A DNA stretch of 64,000 bases from Aphanomyces cochlioides (taxonomy: Eukaryota; Oomycota; Saprolegniomycetes; Saprolegniales; Verrucalvaceae): the NCBI GenBank assembly GCA_019828595.1, contig JAHQRK010000020.1, positions 868,001 to 932,000 of the forward strand. The letters run 5' to 3'. The position numbers and the translations under genes are program-made. Positions 11,861-21,524 of this stretch are shown here, piece after piece. Every line of letters begins with the position of its first letter. The stretch's first letter is position 1. The notes beneath the pieces were generated by a model. It was not told the DNA's origin, did no database searches, and saw nothing but the letters and a program-made list of their open reading frames with translations.

Positions 11861-11861
11861 A
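10968..11861 (+). pseudogene. N-terminal half of a BCS1-like AAA ATPase, truncated by a retrotransposon
   Basis: The encoded 297 residues are the same as the start of the intact minus-strand gene, from the initiator Met to the residues just before Walker A, and then run into a stop created by the LTR junction at 11861-11863. The missing C-terminal half, starting at Walker A, is found in the opposite orientation at 18325-19073, on the far side of the element. It is a copy that was whole before the element inserted and that was later rearranged. It has no ATPase site and cannot be a functional AAA protein. Confidence 0.92.
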
Positions 11862-11862
11862 G

Positions 11863-12203
11863 TGCTGTTTCCCTGAAACCACCGCGTTTCGTCAACTCAA
11901 ACACAATACTAGGGGAGTGCCGCCTCCCGTGAATATGCACTTGATTGACTTGCGCAGTAGCTAGCAAAACACAAACTGAGACTAAGATCTAAATCTCATC
12001 TTCTCTTCCTTGACTTGTTGAACTCTTGATTGTCTTCTCACCGACCGTACGGCAGTCTTCCGGATGAGCCTTGGTCGTTGAGTCTTGGTCTTGATCTTGA
12101 AGTGGCTTCAACGTGCAATTCACTGGCGGCAGACACTCGGCTGTTCGGAGAACAAGCCTGTGACGTGGCGGAGCATGGCTTAACCACGCCACCGCACACA
12201 TCA
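11863..12203 (-). repeat. 3' LTR of element A
   Basis: 341 bp. On the + strand it begins TGCTGTTTCCC and ends CGCACACATCA. It matches the 5' LTR at 17984-18324 apart from a few substitutions (for example at 12106, 12114 and 12162). The adjacent BCS1 copy supplies the 5-mer CCCTA at 11856-11860, two bases from the LTR. Confidence 0.9.
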
Positions 12204-12254
12204 CACACCCCAATCCATGCTCCGCTAGGAAACATGCTTGGTTGAAACCATGAG

Positions 12255-13412
12255 CTACTTCGCCATCGCAGCCTCAAGGTCTTCTCGCGCTTTCTTGGAC
12301 TTGATCGTCTTTATATACGCTCGCACCACTGCAGGACATTCGCGCATCAACTTGCTGAGCAGCTCCCATGAGGCTTCGATGTCTTCAAGGCCTTCCCAGC
12401 GTACAAGCAGGGCATACTCGCCAGCGTCTTGATCGATCTTGTGCTGCAGAGTAGCGCTAACCTTCAATAGAATACCTTGTTCTGAGATGTGCTCGAGTAT
12501 TTCTTCCGTGACTTGGAAGCTCTCTTCAGCATACAGCTTGATCCTTGACAGATGGGCTTGATGTCGCTCCTTCGTGAGTAAATGTTCGATTTCGACTGAG
12601 TACTCGCCGACTTCTGTCACTCGATAGGGTCCAAGCCATGTCATGAGAAGTTTCAGATGATGATTCTCGTCGACTCTTGACGATAGCACGTAGTCTCCTT
12701 CGCACACATTGCAGGCTTCAGCATTCGCAGTCGCAGCCGTTGCTCTTTGTGCACGTGTTTCGTTCTTCTGGAGGACTTGCTTGTGCATCGCTTGTAGACT
12801 CAGTCGCAGTTCTTCGAGGCTGCTTCGGACATTGACGTTGGATAGCTCGACGTCACGAAGTCCTTCATCGAGACCTAGTACAATCACATCCAAAGGTGTA
12901 GTGGGTTCCAATCCTGTAAAGAGCTCCATAGGCGACTTGTTTGCGAGGGATGGCACTGGCGTCTGATTGAGATTCGCTTGCACCACTGGTAGTAGATAGT
13001 CCCATTGATGGTCGGCCAGACGGAATTCGCGCAGCATCACTCGCATGACTTGTAGTATGTCGCGGTTCATTCGCTCGACTGTTCCGTTGCACCAGGGACA
13101 ATACGCTAGAGTGAAATCATGCTGAACCTTGAACTTGTGGGCCAGTGCTTTCACAGCCACATTCTTGAAATGGGTTCCTTGATCGCTGATCCACACTCTT
13201 GGCATTCCGAATCGCTTCGCCCAGTTCACAATCGCATCAACGCACACTTGACTTGTAGGCGCATCGCATGCAACGAGTTCGCAAAAGTGTGTCAAGTCGT
13301 CCTTGAGTACCAACACGTACTTCACTCCACGTTTCTTCGCTTCGCGTGCCAAATTGGTGCATACGGTCTGTGCACCACTCTCCCCCCTTTCACATGAGGA
13401 CATAGAAGGCAT
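12255..13412 (-). pseudogene. Integrase and chromodomain part of element A pol
   Basis: The frame encodes the integrase core from the strand V-L-V-L-K-D-D onward. It has the second catalytic Asp in I-S-D-Q-G-T-H-F and the Glu in N-G-T-V-E-R-M-N, then a G-P-Y/R-V-T-E segment and a C-terminal chromodomain (Y-A-L-L-V-R-W-E-G...S-W-E). The zinc-binding N-terminus is in a different frame (ORF ending at 13322). Compared with integrases such as that of the Ty3 element at 32014-34962, the short segment with the first catalytic Asp is absent at the frame junction near 13335-13345. This suggests an internal deletion rather than programmed frameshifting. The first ~30 residues of this open frame are out-of-frame sequence. 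Confidence 0.85.
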
Positions 13413-15880
13413 CTAGCGATAAACTTTCCAGCCAGGTCTTGCAGTCGCTCGATCCAAAATAATCGCTTGAGATGATTGGCCAGCACGGCTTGTCCACGAT
13501 GACCCATGCTTCCGCAGTGTGCCACCACCAAAATGCGCTGAATCAATTCTTCGGTTGCTGCTGGGATCCAAATTCGGCCCTCGACAACCCATGGTTGGTC
13601 GTCAGAGGTCCGTAGCGCACGCGTCGGTCTTGCAACTGCATGTAGCGCTTGAGCTTGGATAATGTCTTCAATACATGGCCAAACAAACTTTTCGTCATCG
13701 AGCGGTCGCAAAACATTTCGCTTCGGCGCTGGTCTTGGACTCTTGTTCTTCCGTTTCTTCGTCCATCTAGCCGCCTTGACCTTCTGGGTCGCCTTGCCTA
13801 TAGCCGGCTGACCCCATCGACTCATCATGTCTGCCCATAAGTTGTGGATGCCGTCGATGTGCTCGATTGTATAACGATAGCCGCCAATGATTCCAGCCCA
13901 ACGCATGAGCTTGCCTCGCGTGTGTTCAGGCCATTCCTTGCCGGGAGCAAAAATGTGGATGGGGTTCTTGTGATCGCAGTACATCCTAAAGCCGTCGGGG
14001 CGCATGAGTAGATAGTTGAGTTTCTCGCATGCACGCGCGATAGGGTACGCTTCCTTCTCGATCACCGACCACGACTTCTGCGCTCCAGTAAACATTCCAG
14101 ATTGACAAACGAGCATTTCGTGCTGATGTTCGTGTATCGCCTTCTCTTCGTCAATCTTGTCAACCTGCGTAACAATAATAGACCATCCTCGATCGCTGGC
14201 ATCCGTGAACAGGCACAGTGTGGCGTCAGCACGTGGGTGCGACAAGTCCACCACCGCCCGCATCTTGGACTTCACAGCATCGAATGCAGCTTTTTCACCT
14301 TCAGTGAGCTCGATCTTGATGCCCGAGGCGATTCGCTTCTTCTTCGCTTTGCCTTCAAGAGCGTTGTTCAGCGCTTGCTGTAATGGTTCCACCGTCATCG
14401 CATATTCCGTAATCGAATCGCGAATCCAATTCGCGGCGCACACAAACTGTTGCAGGTCGCCAGCGTTCGTGGGGTATGGGATCGCGCAGAGTTGTTCGAT
14501 CCGTTCCGGGTCTTGCTTGACTCCTTCACCGCTCAATATTCGTCCGCACCACTTGACTTCCTTCGTGAATAGCACGATCTTCGACGGCGATAGCTTGAAA
14601 CCATAACGATCCACTAATCCAAAGAACTTGTGCAGTGTTTCGAGATACTCTTCTGCGTTCTTGGCAAACACTAGGATATCGTCAATCCAAACAAGCAGGT
14701 ACTTCAACAGCAGAGGAGCGTAACACTCCTCGCTCGTCGCTTGCACGTATAAAGCTGAGTCGACGTGGCCTTGCATGACGCGATCAGGTGTGTAGACGCA
14801 TCCGTTCAGCATGAATGAGAGCATGTCGCGACTGTCTTCGTGTAGCGGAAACTGCCAGAAGCACTTGGGTAGATCAAACACTCCCATCGCTTGCATCCCC
14901 TTGAGATGTTGCGTAATTGTCGCTTGAAACGGCATCGTGCCCGCTTTCGGCTCTGTCTTGCTGTTGACCACTCGATAGTCGTTCGTCAGCCTAAAATGTT
15001 TCAATACATCATCGTCAGTCCATTTGTCCGCCGTCTTCAATGACTTTCGTCCTTCAGGCTTCATGACTGGGTTGACAGGACTGCACCACGCTGACTGCTG
15101 ATTGGGCTTGATGACTCCAGCGTCCAGCAACTCTTGAGCAAATAGCTGCAAAAATCTTTCTTCCAGCGGATTGTTCTTCCTTCCTTTGCATCGGTATGGA
15201 ACACATCTGGCTTTGGGTGTCACCCGCAATGGCTTAACCTTCGCAGGGGGATCTGACCCGTTGAACTTGATTCTCCAGATGTCGTATTCGATCAGCACTT
15301 TCCACATATGCGCAGCCAGCTCTTGTGGGAAACCGTTCTTCACAGCACTCACCACCATCTCCTGTAGAGCTTCTTCAAGCTTGTTCTTGGCCGCGGGTAA
15401 TCGCAACTGCATCGAATAGACTCGCACGTTCTTGACTCGTCTGTTTCTTGTTCGAGACACTCGCGTATCGCCATCTTGACTACATAGGTCCGACTCGCGC
15501 ATACCGGCGTCATCAAACATCCACCGAGACACACGACTACCGCCGTCATGACAGCTCTGGCCCGACTTGCGCGTATCGACGTCATCAGTCTTCGAGCAAG
15601 ACATACGACTACCGACGTCATGACCTCGAGGGCCAGACACTCGCGTATCGACGTCATCACTCGGCACACGAGACAATCGCATACCGACGTCATGACCACT
15701 AGGGTCAGACATACGCGTATCGTCGTCATCGTGTTCTTCTCTTCGAGTCGACTTCCACATGCGGTCTTCTTCTTCGACATCGCTGGTCGACTTCCGCGCA
15801 CATACTATGCCGGCGTCAGACTCAGCACCCAGATCGTCGCTGTCCGCTTCTCGCTGCGAAGCGCGACTTGCTCCTACCAC
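13322..15880 (-). CDS. Element A reverse transcriptase-RNase H, frame-broken before integrase
   Basis: This frame overlaps the end of gag by 7 nt and is in the -1 frame relative to it, so pol is probably made by frameshifting or reinitiation; there is no ATG at its start. After an N-terminal 12-residue repeat region (about 15440-15740) come the RT fingers and palm, with the active site written W-I-D-D rather than Y-x-D-D, the thumb, RNase H (F-T-D-A-S) and the integrase zinc finger (H-x4-H...C-x2-C). It then runs into TGA at 13322. The RT is apparently whole; the loss of integrase makes the copy non-autonomous for insertion. Confidence 0.85.
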   Translation of the reverse strand: MVGASRASQREADSDDLGAESDAGIVCARKSTSDVEEEDRMWKSTRREEHDDDDTRMSDPSGHDVGMRLSRVPSDDVDTRVSGPRGHDVGSRMSCSKTDDVDTRKSGQSCHDGGSRVSRWMFDDAGMRESDLCSQDGDTRVSRTRNRRVKNVRVYSMQLRLPAAKNKLEEALQEMVVSAVKNGFPQELAAHMWKVLIEYDIWRIKFNGSDPPAKVKPLRVTPKARCVPYRCKGRKNNPLEERFLQLFAQELLDAGVIKPNQQSAWCSPVNPVMKPEGRKSLKTADKWTDDDVLKHFRLTNDYRVVNSKTEPKAGTMPFQATITQHLKGMQAMGVFDLPKCFWQFPLHEDSRDMLSFMLNGCVYTPDRVMQGHVDSALYVQATSEECYAPLLLKYLLVWIDDILVFAKNAEEYLETLHKFFGLVDRYGFKLSPSKIVLFTKEVKWCGRILSGEGVKQDPERIEQLCAIPYPTNAGDLQQFVCAANWIRDSITEYAMTVEPLQQALNNALEGKAKKKRIASGIKIELTEGEKAAFDAVKSKMRAVVDLSHPRADATLCLFTDASDRGWSIIVTQVDKIDEEKAIHEHQHEMLVCQSGMFTGAQKSWSVIEKEAYPIARACEKLNYLLMRPDGFRMYCDHKNPIHIFAPGKEWPEHTRGKLMRWAGIIGGYRYTIEHIDGIHNLWADMMSRWGQPAIGKATQKVKAARWTKKRKNKSPRPAPKRNVLRPLDDEKFVWPCIEDIIQAQALHAVARPTRALRTSDDQPWVVEGRIWIPAATEELIQRILVVAHCGSMGHRGQAVLANHLKRLFWIERLQDLAGKFIARCLLCPHVKGGRVVHRPYAPIWHAKRRNVE
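15440..15740 (-). repeat. 36-bp (12-residue) tandem repeat in element A pol
   Basis: Between the protease and RT the encoded protein repeats a 12-residue unit with the core D-x-x-(D/G)-x-R-x-S about seven to eight times; alternate units are more alike, giving a 72-bp higher-order period. On the + strand the DNA shows recurring CG(T/C)AT...GACGTCAT blocks. The repeat is acidic/arginine-rich and likely disordered. Element B ends before it. Confidence 0.8.
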
Positions 15881-17931
15881 CGGTCAATATCGAGTCCGAT
15901 CGATTTGAGTGTGTCGTGGGAAGCTAGGAATTCGTCGCCTTCTTCAACAATGTAGCACACTCGTCTTCCAGGGATCTTGACCATTCCCGCTGCTGTTTGC
16001 AAACTGAGTCTCAGTTCGACGTAGGACTTCGTTTCAAACTGCATGTCGTTGCATCCTGTTCCACTGATCGGTTCAGCTAGCGTCACGATTTTCACACTTG
16101 GTCGCTCCTTGATGAGTGCATCCACCATTCGTCTTGGAATGATGTTCTGGTCGGCGCCGGTATCTGGACAGTAGGGCACTTCGAGCACATCGTTCAGCAC
16201 GACCCATCGCTCTTCTTCCTCTGTTTCATTCGTCACAGCGGCTCTTGCCTTTAGCCAAGCACGCTGGACCTTCGGCTTCTTCTTGTTGTTCCGCTTGAAT
16301 CGCTTTATCGCATTCCTTCCTTTGTGGCACCCTTTGAGTTGTGAGTTCGGACTGTTTTCCGGGCACTTGTTCGACTTGTGTCCCGGCTTCTGACATGCAT
16401 AGCAGACAATGTTGCCTTCGCGATAACCAGGCTTGTCTGTTCTTGCTTGCGTGTCCTTGGGTCCGTACTTGTCATTCCTAAAGGGTGAGTGCGAGTTGCC
16501 TGACCCGTAGCCACCAGCGGGGCCACGGCGACCAGGACTTGCCGAGTTTCGATTGTAGCGCGTGTTTTCCCAGACTCTGCGTCTTTCTTCTACGCGCTGC
16601 TTACGCTCTTCATGATCGCGGAATAAGTCGTACGCTTGCTCTTCAGCATACTGGCTTCCGGCTCCCACGACTCCCTTTTCGTCGCCCCAGCCCGTGACTT
16701 TGTCAAAATGCACCTTGAATGGTGTTCCTCGTCGTCGTTTGACATCGCTGTTGGTCCACCCTATCGGCGGGCTCCGCTTCTTGCTGACCAGGCCTTGTTG
16801 TTGCGCTAGCCGGTCCGACGCTTCGATGCGATCCATTTCTTCGCGCACAACTTTGGCAAATTCGATGATCGTGGAGACTGGTTCACGCGTGATCTGATCG
16901 CGCACCAGATTTGACAGTCCAGGTGAGTCGATTCGGAAAACCACTGCTTTCAGAAACATCTTGAGGCTTCCCTTCACTTCAAGGTCTTCCTTCAATGCGT
17001 ATCGGTCAATGGCATCGTTGACTTGCATCATGAATAAGCCTAAACGACTGGCAACCGAGCCTGTAGCCGGCATGCGCAGATCGTGGCAGTAATCCTCTAG
17101 GTCAGCTTCAGTAATTCCAAATGAATGAGATGGTGTGTTCAGAATCTCCTCGATCTTCTCACGCAATCGCTCTTCCGTGATGTCGGGTTCGAACCAGATC
17201 GTTTCACACATGGCACGCAGTAGGCTCGGATCGCATGACTCAATGTATCCGACCATTTGACTCTTCGCATTGCCCGCATGTCGACACTTGTCTCGGAGCA
17301 GCCGTTCGTACTCCAGGCGCCTCTTCTTCCATTCGACTAGGAACTTGCGATCAAAGTTCGTGATCCGCGGGTGCTTGATATCTGTAACAACCACGGTTGA
17401 ATACATTCGTTGATTGCGTCGCATGAGTTTTTTGTTCTTGCGCTTTTCTTCCGCCTTTTTCGCTTGCGCTTTCCGATACTTACGCTCCTTGTATTCATCG
17501 GTGTCTTCGCCGCTGAGGGATGTGACGGAGGAATCTGACTCTGCGCGACGGAAATTCGGTCCATATTTCTCGATCTTGCGGCGTTCTCGTCGTTCTCGGT
17601 TGATCCGATTCTGCTCCCGCATTTCGAGGTGCTTCCGCGTCTTCTCGTCCAGGTCGCGGTCATCATCTTCGTCTTCGGAAATGTAGACATTGCTCATGTC
17701 CTTGACTTCGCCATCTGAACCGTCCGCTGAGCTGTCCGCTGAACCGTCTTCAGAACTCGCTTCGTCGTCCGCGTTGCCCCCTCTTGTTGCATCTTCTCGC
17801 TCGGCTGCCGCTTCCTCAGGTTCACCTAGACCGTCATTGCCTTGCGGCAAGACAGTCCCAGAGTGTTCCATCTCCGTGCAAATTTCAAACTGTCCTTCCT
17901 TGTGTTCCTCTTCAGTTCCGGTTGGATCCAT
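15874..17931 (-). CDS. Element A gag-protease polyprotein, 685 aa
   Basis: The first ATG is at 17931; the open frame extends further into the LTR but without ATG. The protein has an acidic Ser/Glu-rich N-terminus, a long charged coiled-coil region (R/E/K-rich, about residues 95-190), a capsid-like helical region, a CCHC zinc knuckle (C-x2-C-x4-H-x4-C, about residue 535) and a C-terminal aspartic protease with the D-T-G-A active site. It acts in particle formation and polyprotein processing. A second copy lies at 19467-21524 with at least two amino-acid differences (G/D and K/E). Confidence 0.9.
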   Translation of the reverse strand: MDPTGTEEEHKEGQFEICTEMEHSGTVLPQGNDGLGEPEEAAAEREDATRGGNADDEASSEDGSADSSADGSDGEVKDMSNVYISEDEDDDRDLDEKTRKHLEMREQNRINRERRERRKIEKYGPNFRRAESDSSVTSLSGEDTDEYKERKYRKAQAKKAEEKRKNKKLMRRNQRMYSTVVVTDIKHPRITNFDRKFLVEWKKRRLEYERLLRDKCRHAGNAKSQMVGYIESCDPSLLRAMCETIWFEPDITEERLREKIEEILNTPSHSFGITEADLEDYCHDLRMPATGSVASRLGLFMMQVNDAIDRYALKEDLEVKGSLKMFLKAVVFRIDSPGLSNLVRDQITREPVSTIIEFAKVVREEMDRIEASDRLAQQQGLVSKKRSPPIGWTNSDVKRRRGTPFKVHFDKVTGWGDEKGVVGAGSQYAEEQAYDLFRDHEERKQRVEERRRVWENTRYNRNSASPGRRGPAGGYGSGNSHSPFRNDKYGPKDTQARTDKPGYREGNIVCYACQKPGHKSNKCPENSPNSQLKGCHKGRNAIKRFKRNNKKKPKVQRAWLKARAAVTNETEEEERWVVLNDVLEVPYCPDTGADQNIIPRRMVDALIKERPSVKIVTLAEPISGTGCNDMQFETKSYVELRLSLQTAAGMVKIPGRRVCYIVEEGDEFLASHDTLKSIGLDIDRW

Positions 17932-17983
17932 CGTATCCGGATAACCAAAGGTGCTCGGTACACTATCACTAAAGTATACTTTG

Positions 17984-18324
17984 TGCTGTTTCCCTGAAAC
18001 CACCGCGTTTCGTCAACTCAAACACAATACTAGGGGAGTGCCGCCTCCCGTGAATATGCACTTGATTGACTTGCGCAGTAGCTAGCAAAACACAAACTGA
18101 GACTAAGATCTAAATCTCATCTTCTCTTCCTTGACTTGTTGAACTCTTGATTGTCTTCTCACCGACCGTACGGCAGTCTTCCGGATGAGCCTTGGTCGTT
18201 GAGTCTTGGTCTTGATCTTGAAGTGACTTCAAAGTGCAATTCACTGGCGGCAGACACTCGGCTGTTCGGAGAACAAGCCTGTAACGTGGCGGAGCATGGC
18301 TTAACCACGCCACCGCACACATCA
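17984..18324 (-). repeat. 5' LTR of element A
   Basis: 341-bp LTR. The inner border is followed (minus strand) by CAAAGTATACTTTAGTG and then the gag leader. The outer border abuts the last codon of a BCS1 C-terminal fragment, so the BCS1 stop codon is lost and the frame runs into the LTR. Confidence 0.9.
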
Positions 18325-19073
18325 TCACCCAACTTGGCCAACGCGTCGAGCATGTCTTCCAAGTCGTTGTATTCAGCACACAATTGCTCGACTTGGGCGG
18401 GCGAGAACGAGTTGGGCGTGTTGGCAAAGATGTCGTCGATGGAGTTCTTGTGCTTGGCGTCGAGAGTGCACGCAAAGTAGTGCTGGACCATGAGTTGGGT
18501 CTGGCGGGACGACATGTGTCCGAGCTTGACCTTCTTGTTGACTCGACCTGGTCGGATGAGTGCGGGGTCGAGCATCTCGGGGTGGTTGGTCGACATGATG
18601 AGGATGCGTCCTGGACTGTCCACGACGCCGTCCAAGACATTCAACAGACCCGCGAGGTTGAGCTTGTCTTTGTTTCCATACGACGACGACGACGACGACG
18701 AGGATTTCGAGTTGACTGGACCAAGGAGAGACACATCACTCGACATGCCTTCCATGATCGAGACCAAGTCGAGCATGGTGTCCAGCTCAGGCTTTTCAGT
18801 CGACTGAGCGGCCGTCCGAGCCAAGACGACATTCGACGCACAGTCGACGTCCTCCATGACAAACACGAGATTCTCAAAGCCGAGCTTGATGGGCAAATCT
18901 TCTCCCGCCAAGCCAAACTTGAGGTCGAACATCATGTCCATGAGCTCCTGGTTCGTCTTGATCTTGCTCAGCGAGATGTTGACAATGTGGCGCTTGGTGT
19001 GTTGCGCGATGGCTTTGATGAGACTGGTTTTGCCCGTGCCTGGTGGACCGTGGAGGAGGAGCATCTAGTAGGG
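18325..19073 (-). pseudogene. C-terminal half of the BCS1-like AAA ATPase between two LTRs
   Basis: Bases 18328-19073 match 8549-9297 of the intact gene with a few substitutions and a 3-bp deletion. They start in frame just before Walker A and continue to the last residue, with the stop codon replaced by LTR sequence at the left junction. The right end is the 5-mer TAGGG (19069-19073) directly before the LTR of element B. It is the complement of CCCTA at 11856-11860 beside element A, so these are the two halves of one target site. The piece lacks a promoter and start and is not a gene. Confidence 0.92.
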
Positions 19074-19414
19074 TGATGTGTGCGGTGGCGTGGTTAAGCC
19101 ATGCTCCGCCACGTTACAGGCTTGTTCTCCGAACAGCCGAGTATCTGCCGCCAGTGAATTGCACTTTGAAGTCACTTCAAGATCAAGACCAAGACTCAAC
19201 GACCAAGGCTCATCCGGAAGACTGCCGTACGGTCGGTGAGAAGACAATCAAGAGTTCAACAAGTCAAGGAAGAGAAGATGAGATTTAGATCTTAGTCTCA
19301 GTTTGTGTTTTGCTAGCTACTGCGCAAGTCAATCAAGTGCATATTCACGGGAGGCGGCACTCCCCTAGTATTGTGTTTGAGTTGACGAAACGCGGTGGTT
19401 TCAGGGAAACAGCA
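19074..19414 (+). repeat. 5' LTR of element B
   Basis: 341 bp, TGATGTGTGCGG to GGAAACAGCA. It shares with the 5' LTR of element A the bases that differ in element A's 3' LTR, and has its own change near 19142. Preceded by TAGGG. Confidence 0.9.
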
Positions 19415-19466
19415 CAAAGTATACTTTAGTGATAGTGTACCGAGCACCTTTGGTTATCCGGATACG

Positions 19467-21524
19467 ATGGATCCAACCGGAACTGAAGAGGAACACAAGG
19501 AAGGACAGTTTGAAATTTGCACGGAGATGGAACACTCTGGGACTGTCTTGCCGCAAGGCAATGACGGTCTAGGTGAACCTGAGGAAGCGGCAGCCGAGCG
19601 AGAAGATGCAACAAGAGGGGACAACGCGGACGACGAAGCGAGTTCTGAAGACGGTTCAGCGGACAGCTCAGCGGACGGTTCAGATGGCGAAGTCAAGGAC
19701 ATGAGCAATGTCTACATTTCCGAAGACGAAGATGATGACCGCGACCTGGACGAGAAGACGCGGAAGCACCTCGAAATGCGGGAGCAGAATCGGATCAACC
19801 GAGAACGACGAGAACGCCGCAAGATCGAGAAATATGGACCGAATTTCCGTCGCGCAGAGTCAGATTCCTCCGTCACATCCCTCAGCGGCGAAGACACCGA
19901 TGAATACAAGGAGCGTAAGTATCGGAAAGCGCAAGCGAAAAAGGCGGAAGAAAAGCGCAAGAACAAAAAACTCATGCGACGCAATCAACGAATGTATTCA
20001 ACCGTGGTTGTTACAGATATCAAGCACCCGCGGATCACGAACTTTGATCGCAAGTTCCTAGTCGAATGGAAGAAGAGGCGCCTGGAGTACGAACGGCTGC
20101 TCCGAGACAAGTGTCGACATGCGGGCAATGCGAAGAGTCAAATGGTCGGATACATTGAGTCATGCGATCCGAGCCTACTGCGTGCCATGTGTGAAACGAT
20201 CTGGTTCGAACCCGACATCACGGAAGAGCGATTGCGTGAGAAGATCGAGGAGATTCTGAACACACCATCTCATTCATTTGGAATTACTGAAGCTGACCTA
20301 GAGGATTACTGCCACGATCTGCGCATGCCGGCTACAGGCTCGGTTGCCAGTCGTTTAGGCTTATTCATGATGCAAGTCAACGATGCCATTGACCGATACG
20401 CATTGAAGGAAGACCTTGAAGTGAAGGGAAGCCTCAAGATGTTTCTGAAAGCAGTGGTTTTCCGAATCGACTCACCTGGACTGTCAAATCTGGTGCGCGA
20501 TCAGATCACGCGTGAACCAGTCTCCACGATCATCGAATTTGCCAAAGTTGTGCGCGAAGAAATGGATCGCATCGAAGCGTCGGACCGGCTAGCGCAACAA
20601 CAAGGCCTGGTCAGCAAGAAGCGGAGCCCGCCGATAGGGTGGACCAACAGCGATGTCAAACGACGACGAGGAACACCATTCAAGGTGCATTTTGACAAAG
20701 TCACGGGCTGGGGCGACGAAAAGGGAGTCGTGGGAGCCGGAAGCCAGTATGCTGAAGAGCAAGCGTACGACTTATTCCGCGATCATGAAGAGCGTAAGCA
20801 GCGCGTAGAAGAAAGACGCAGAGTCTGGGAAAACACGCGCTACAATCGAAACTCGGCAAGTCCTGGTCGCCGTGGCCCCGCTGGTGGCTACGGGTCAGGC
20901 AACTCGCACTCACCCTTTAGGAATGACAAGTACGGACCCAAGGACACGCAAGCAAGAACAGACAAGCCTGGTTATCGCGAAGGCAACATTGTCTGCTATG
21001 CATGTCAGAAGCCGGGACACAAGTCGAACGAGTGCCCGGAAAACAGTCCGAACTCACAACTCAAAGGGTGCCACAAAGGAAGGAATGCGATAAAGCGATT
21101 CAAGCGGAACAACAAGAAGAAGCCGAAGGTCCAGCGTGCTTGGCTAAAGGCAAGAGCCGCTGTGACGAATGAAACAGAGGAAGAAGAGCGATGGGTCGTG
21201 CTGAACGATGTGCTCGAAGTGCCCTACTGTCCAGATACCGGCGCCGACCAGAACATCATTCCAAGACGAATGGTGGATGCACTCATCAAGGAGCGACCAA
21301 GTGTGAAAATCGTGACGCTGGCTGAACCGATCAGTGGAACAGGATGCAACGACATGCAGTTTGAAACGAAGTCCTACGTCGAACTGAGACTCAGTTTGCA
21401 AACAGCAGCGGGAATGGTCAAGATCCCTGGAAGACGAGTGTGCTACATTGTTGAAGAAGGCGACGAATTCCTAGCTTCCCACGACACACTCAAATCGATC
21501 GGACTCGATATTGACCGGTGGTAG
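19467..21524 (+). CDS. Element B gag-protease polyprotein, 685 aa
   Basis: Intact copy of the gag-protease frame from ATG 19467 to TAG 21524, with the same layout as the element A protein: acidic N-terminus, charged coiled coil, capsid-like part, CCHC zinc knuckle and D-T-G-A protease. Because the downstream pol is missing, this copy could at most make gag. The open frame upstream of the ATG runs into the LTR and is not counted. Confidence 0.9.
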   Translation: MDPTGTEEEHKEGQFEICTEMEHSGTVLPQGNDGLGEPEEAAAEREDATRGDNADDEASSEDGSADSSADGSDGEVKDMSNVYISEDEDDDRDLDEKTRKHLEMREQNRINRERRERRKIEKYGPNFRRAESDSSVTSLSGEDTDEYKERKYRKAQAKKAEEKRKNKKLMRRNQRMYSTVVVTDIKHPRITNFDRKFLVEWKKRRLEYERLLRDKCRHAGNAKSQMVGYIESCDPSLLRAMCETIWFEPDITEERLREKIEEILNTPSHSFGITEADLEDYCHDLRMPATGSVASRLGLFMMQVNDAIDRYALKEDLEVKGSLKMFLKAVVFRIDSPGLSNLVRDQITREPVSTIIEFAKVVREEMDRIEASDRLAQQQGLVSKKRSPPIGWTNSDVKRRRGTPFKVHFDKVTGWGDEKGVVGAGSQYAEEQAYDLFRDHEERKQRVEERRRVWENTRYNRNSASPGRRGPAGGYGSGNSHSPFRNDKYGPKDTQARTDKPGYREGNIVCYACQKPGHKSNECPENSPNSQLKGCHKGRNAIKRFKRNNKKKPKVQRAWLKARAAVTNETEEEERWVVLNDVLEVPYCPDTGADQNIIPRRMVDALIKERPSVKIVTLAEPISGTGCNDMQFETKSYVELRLSLQTAAGMVKIPGRRVCYIVEEGDEFLASHDTLKSIGLDIDRW

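Larger units (their letters stand above)
11863..18324 (-). mobile_element. Ty3/gypsy LTR retrotransposon A (6.46 kb, minus orientation)
   Basis: The element is bounded by two 341-bp direct repeats that begin TG and end CA. On the minus strand it carries gag-protease (17931-15874), RT/RNase H (15880-13322) and integrase with a chromodomain (13412-12255), the gypsy gene order. The two LTRs differ at three or more positions, so it is not brand new. It is defective: pol is frame-broken near 13340 and the integrase lacks its first catalytic Asp. Its flanks do not match each other (CCCTAAG before 11863; TCACCC after 18324), so it no longer sits in its original target site duplication. The partner flank is beside element B. 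No canonical TGG primer-binding site follows the 5' LTR. Confidence 0.92.

Noticed and set aside
19395..19466. gag start within the LTR
   Set aside because: The frame is open into the LTR but only from a GTG; the first ATG is at 19467.
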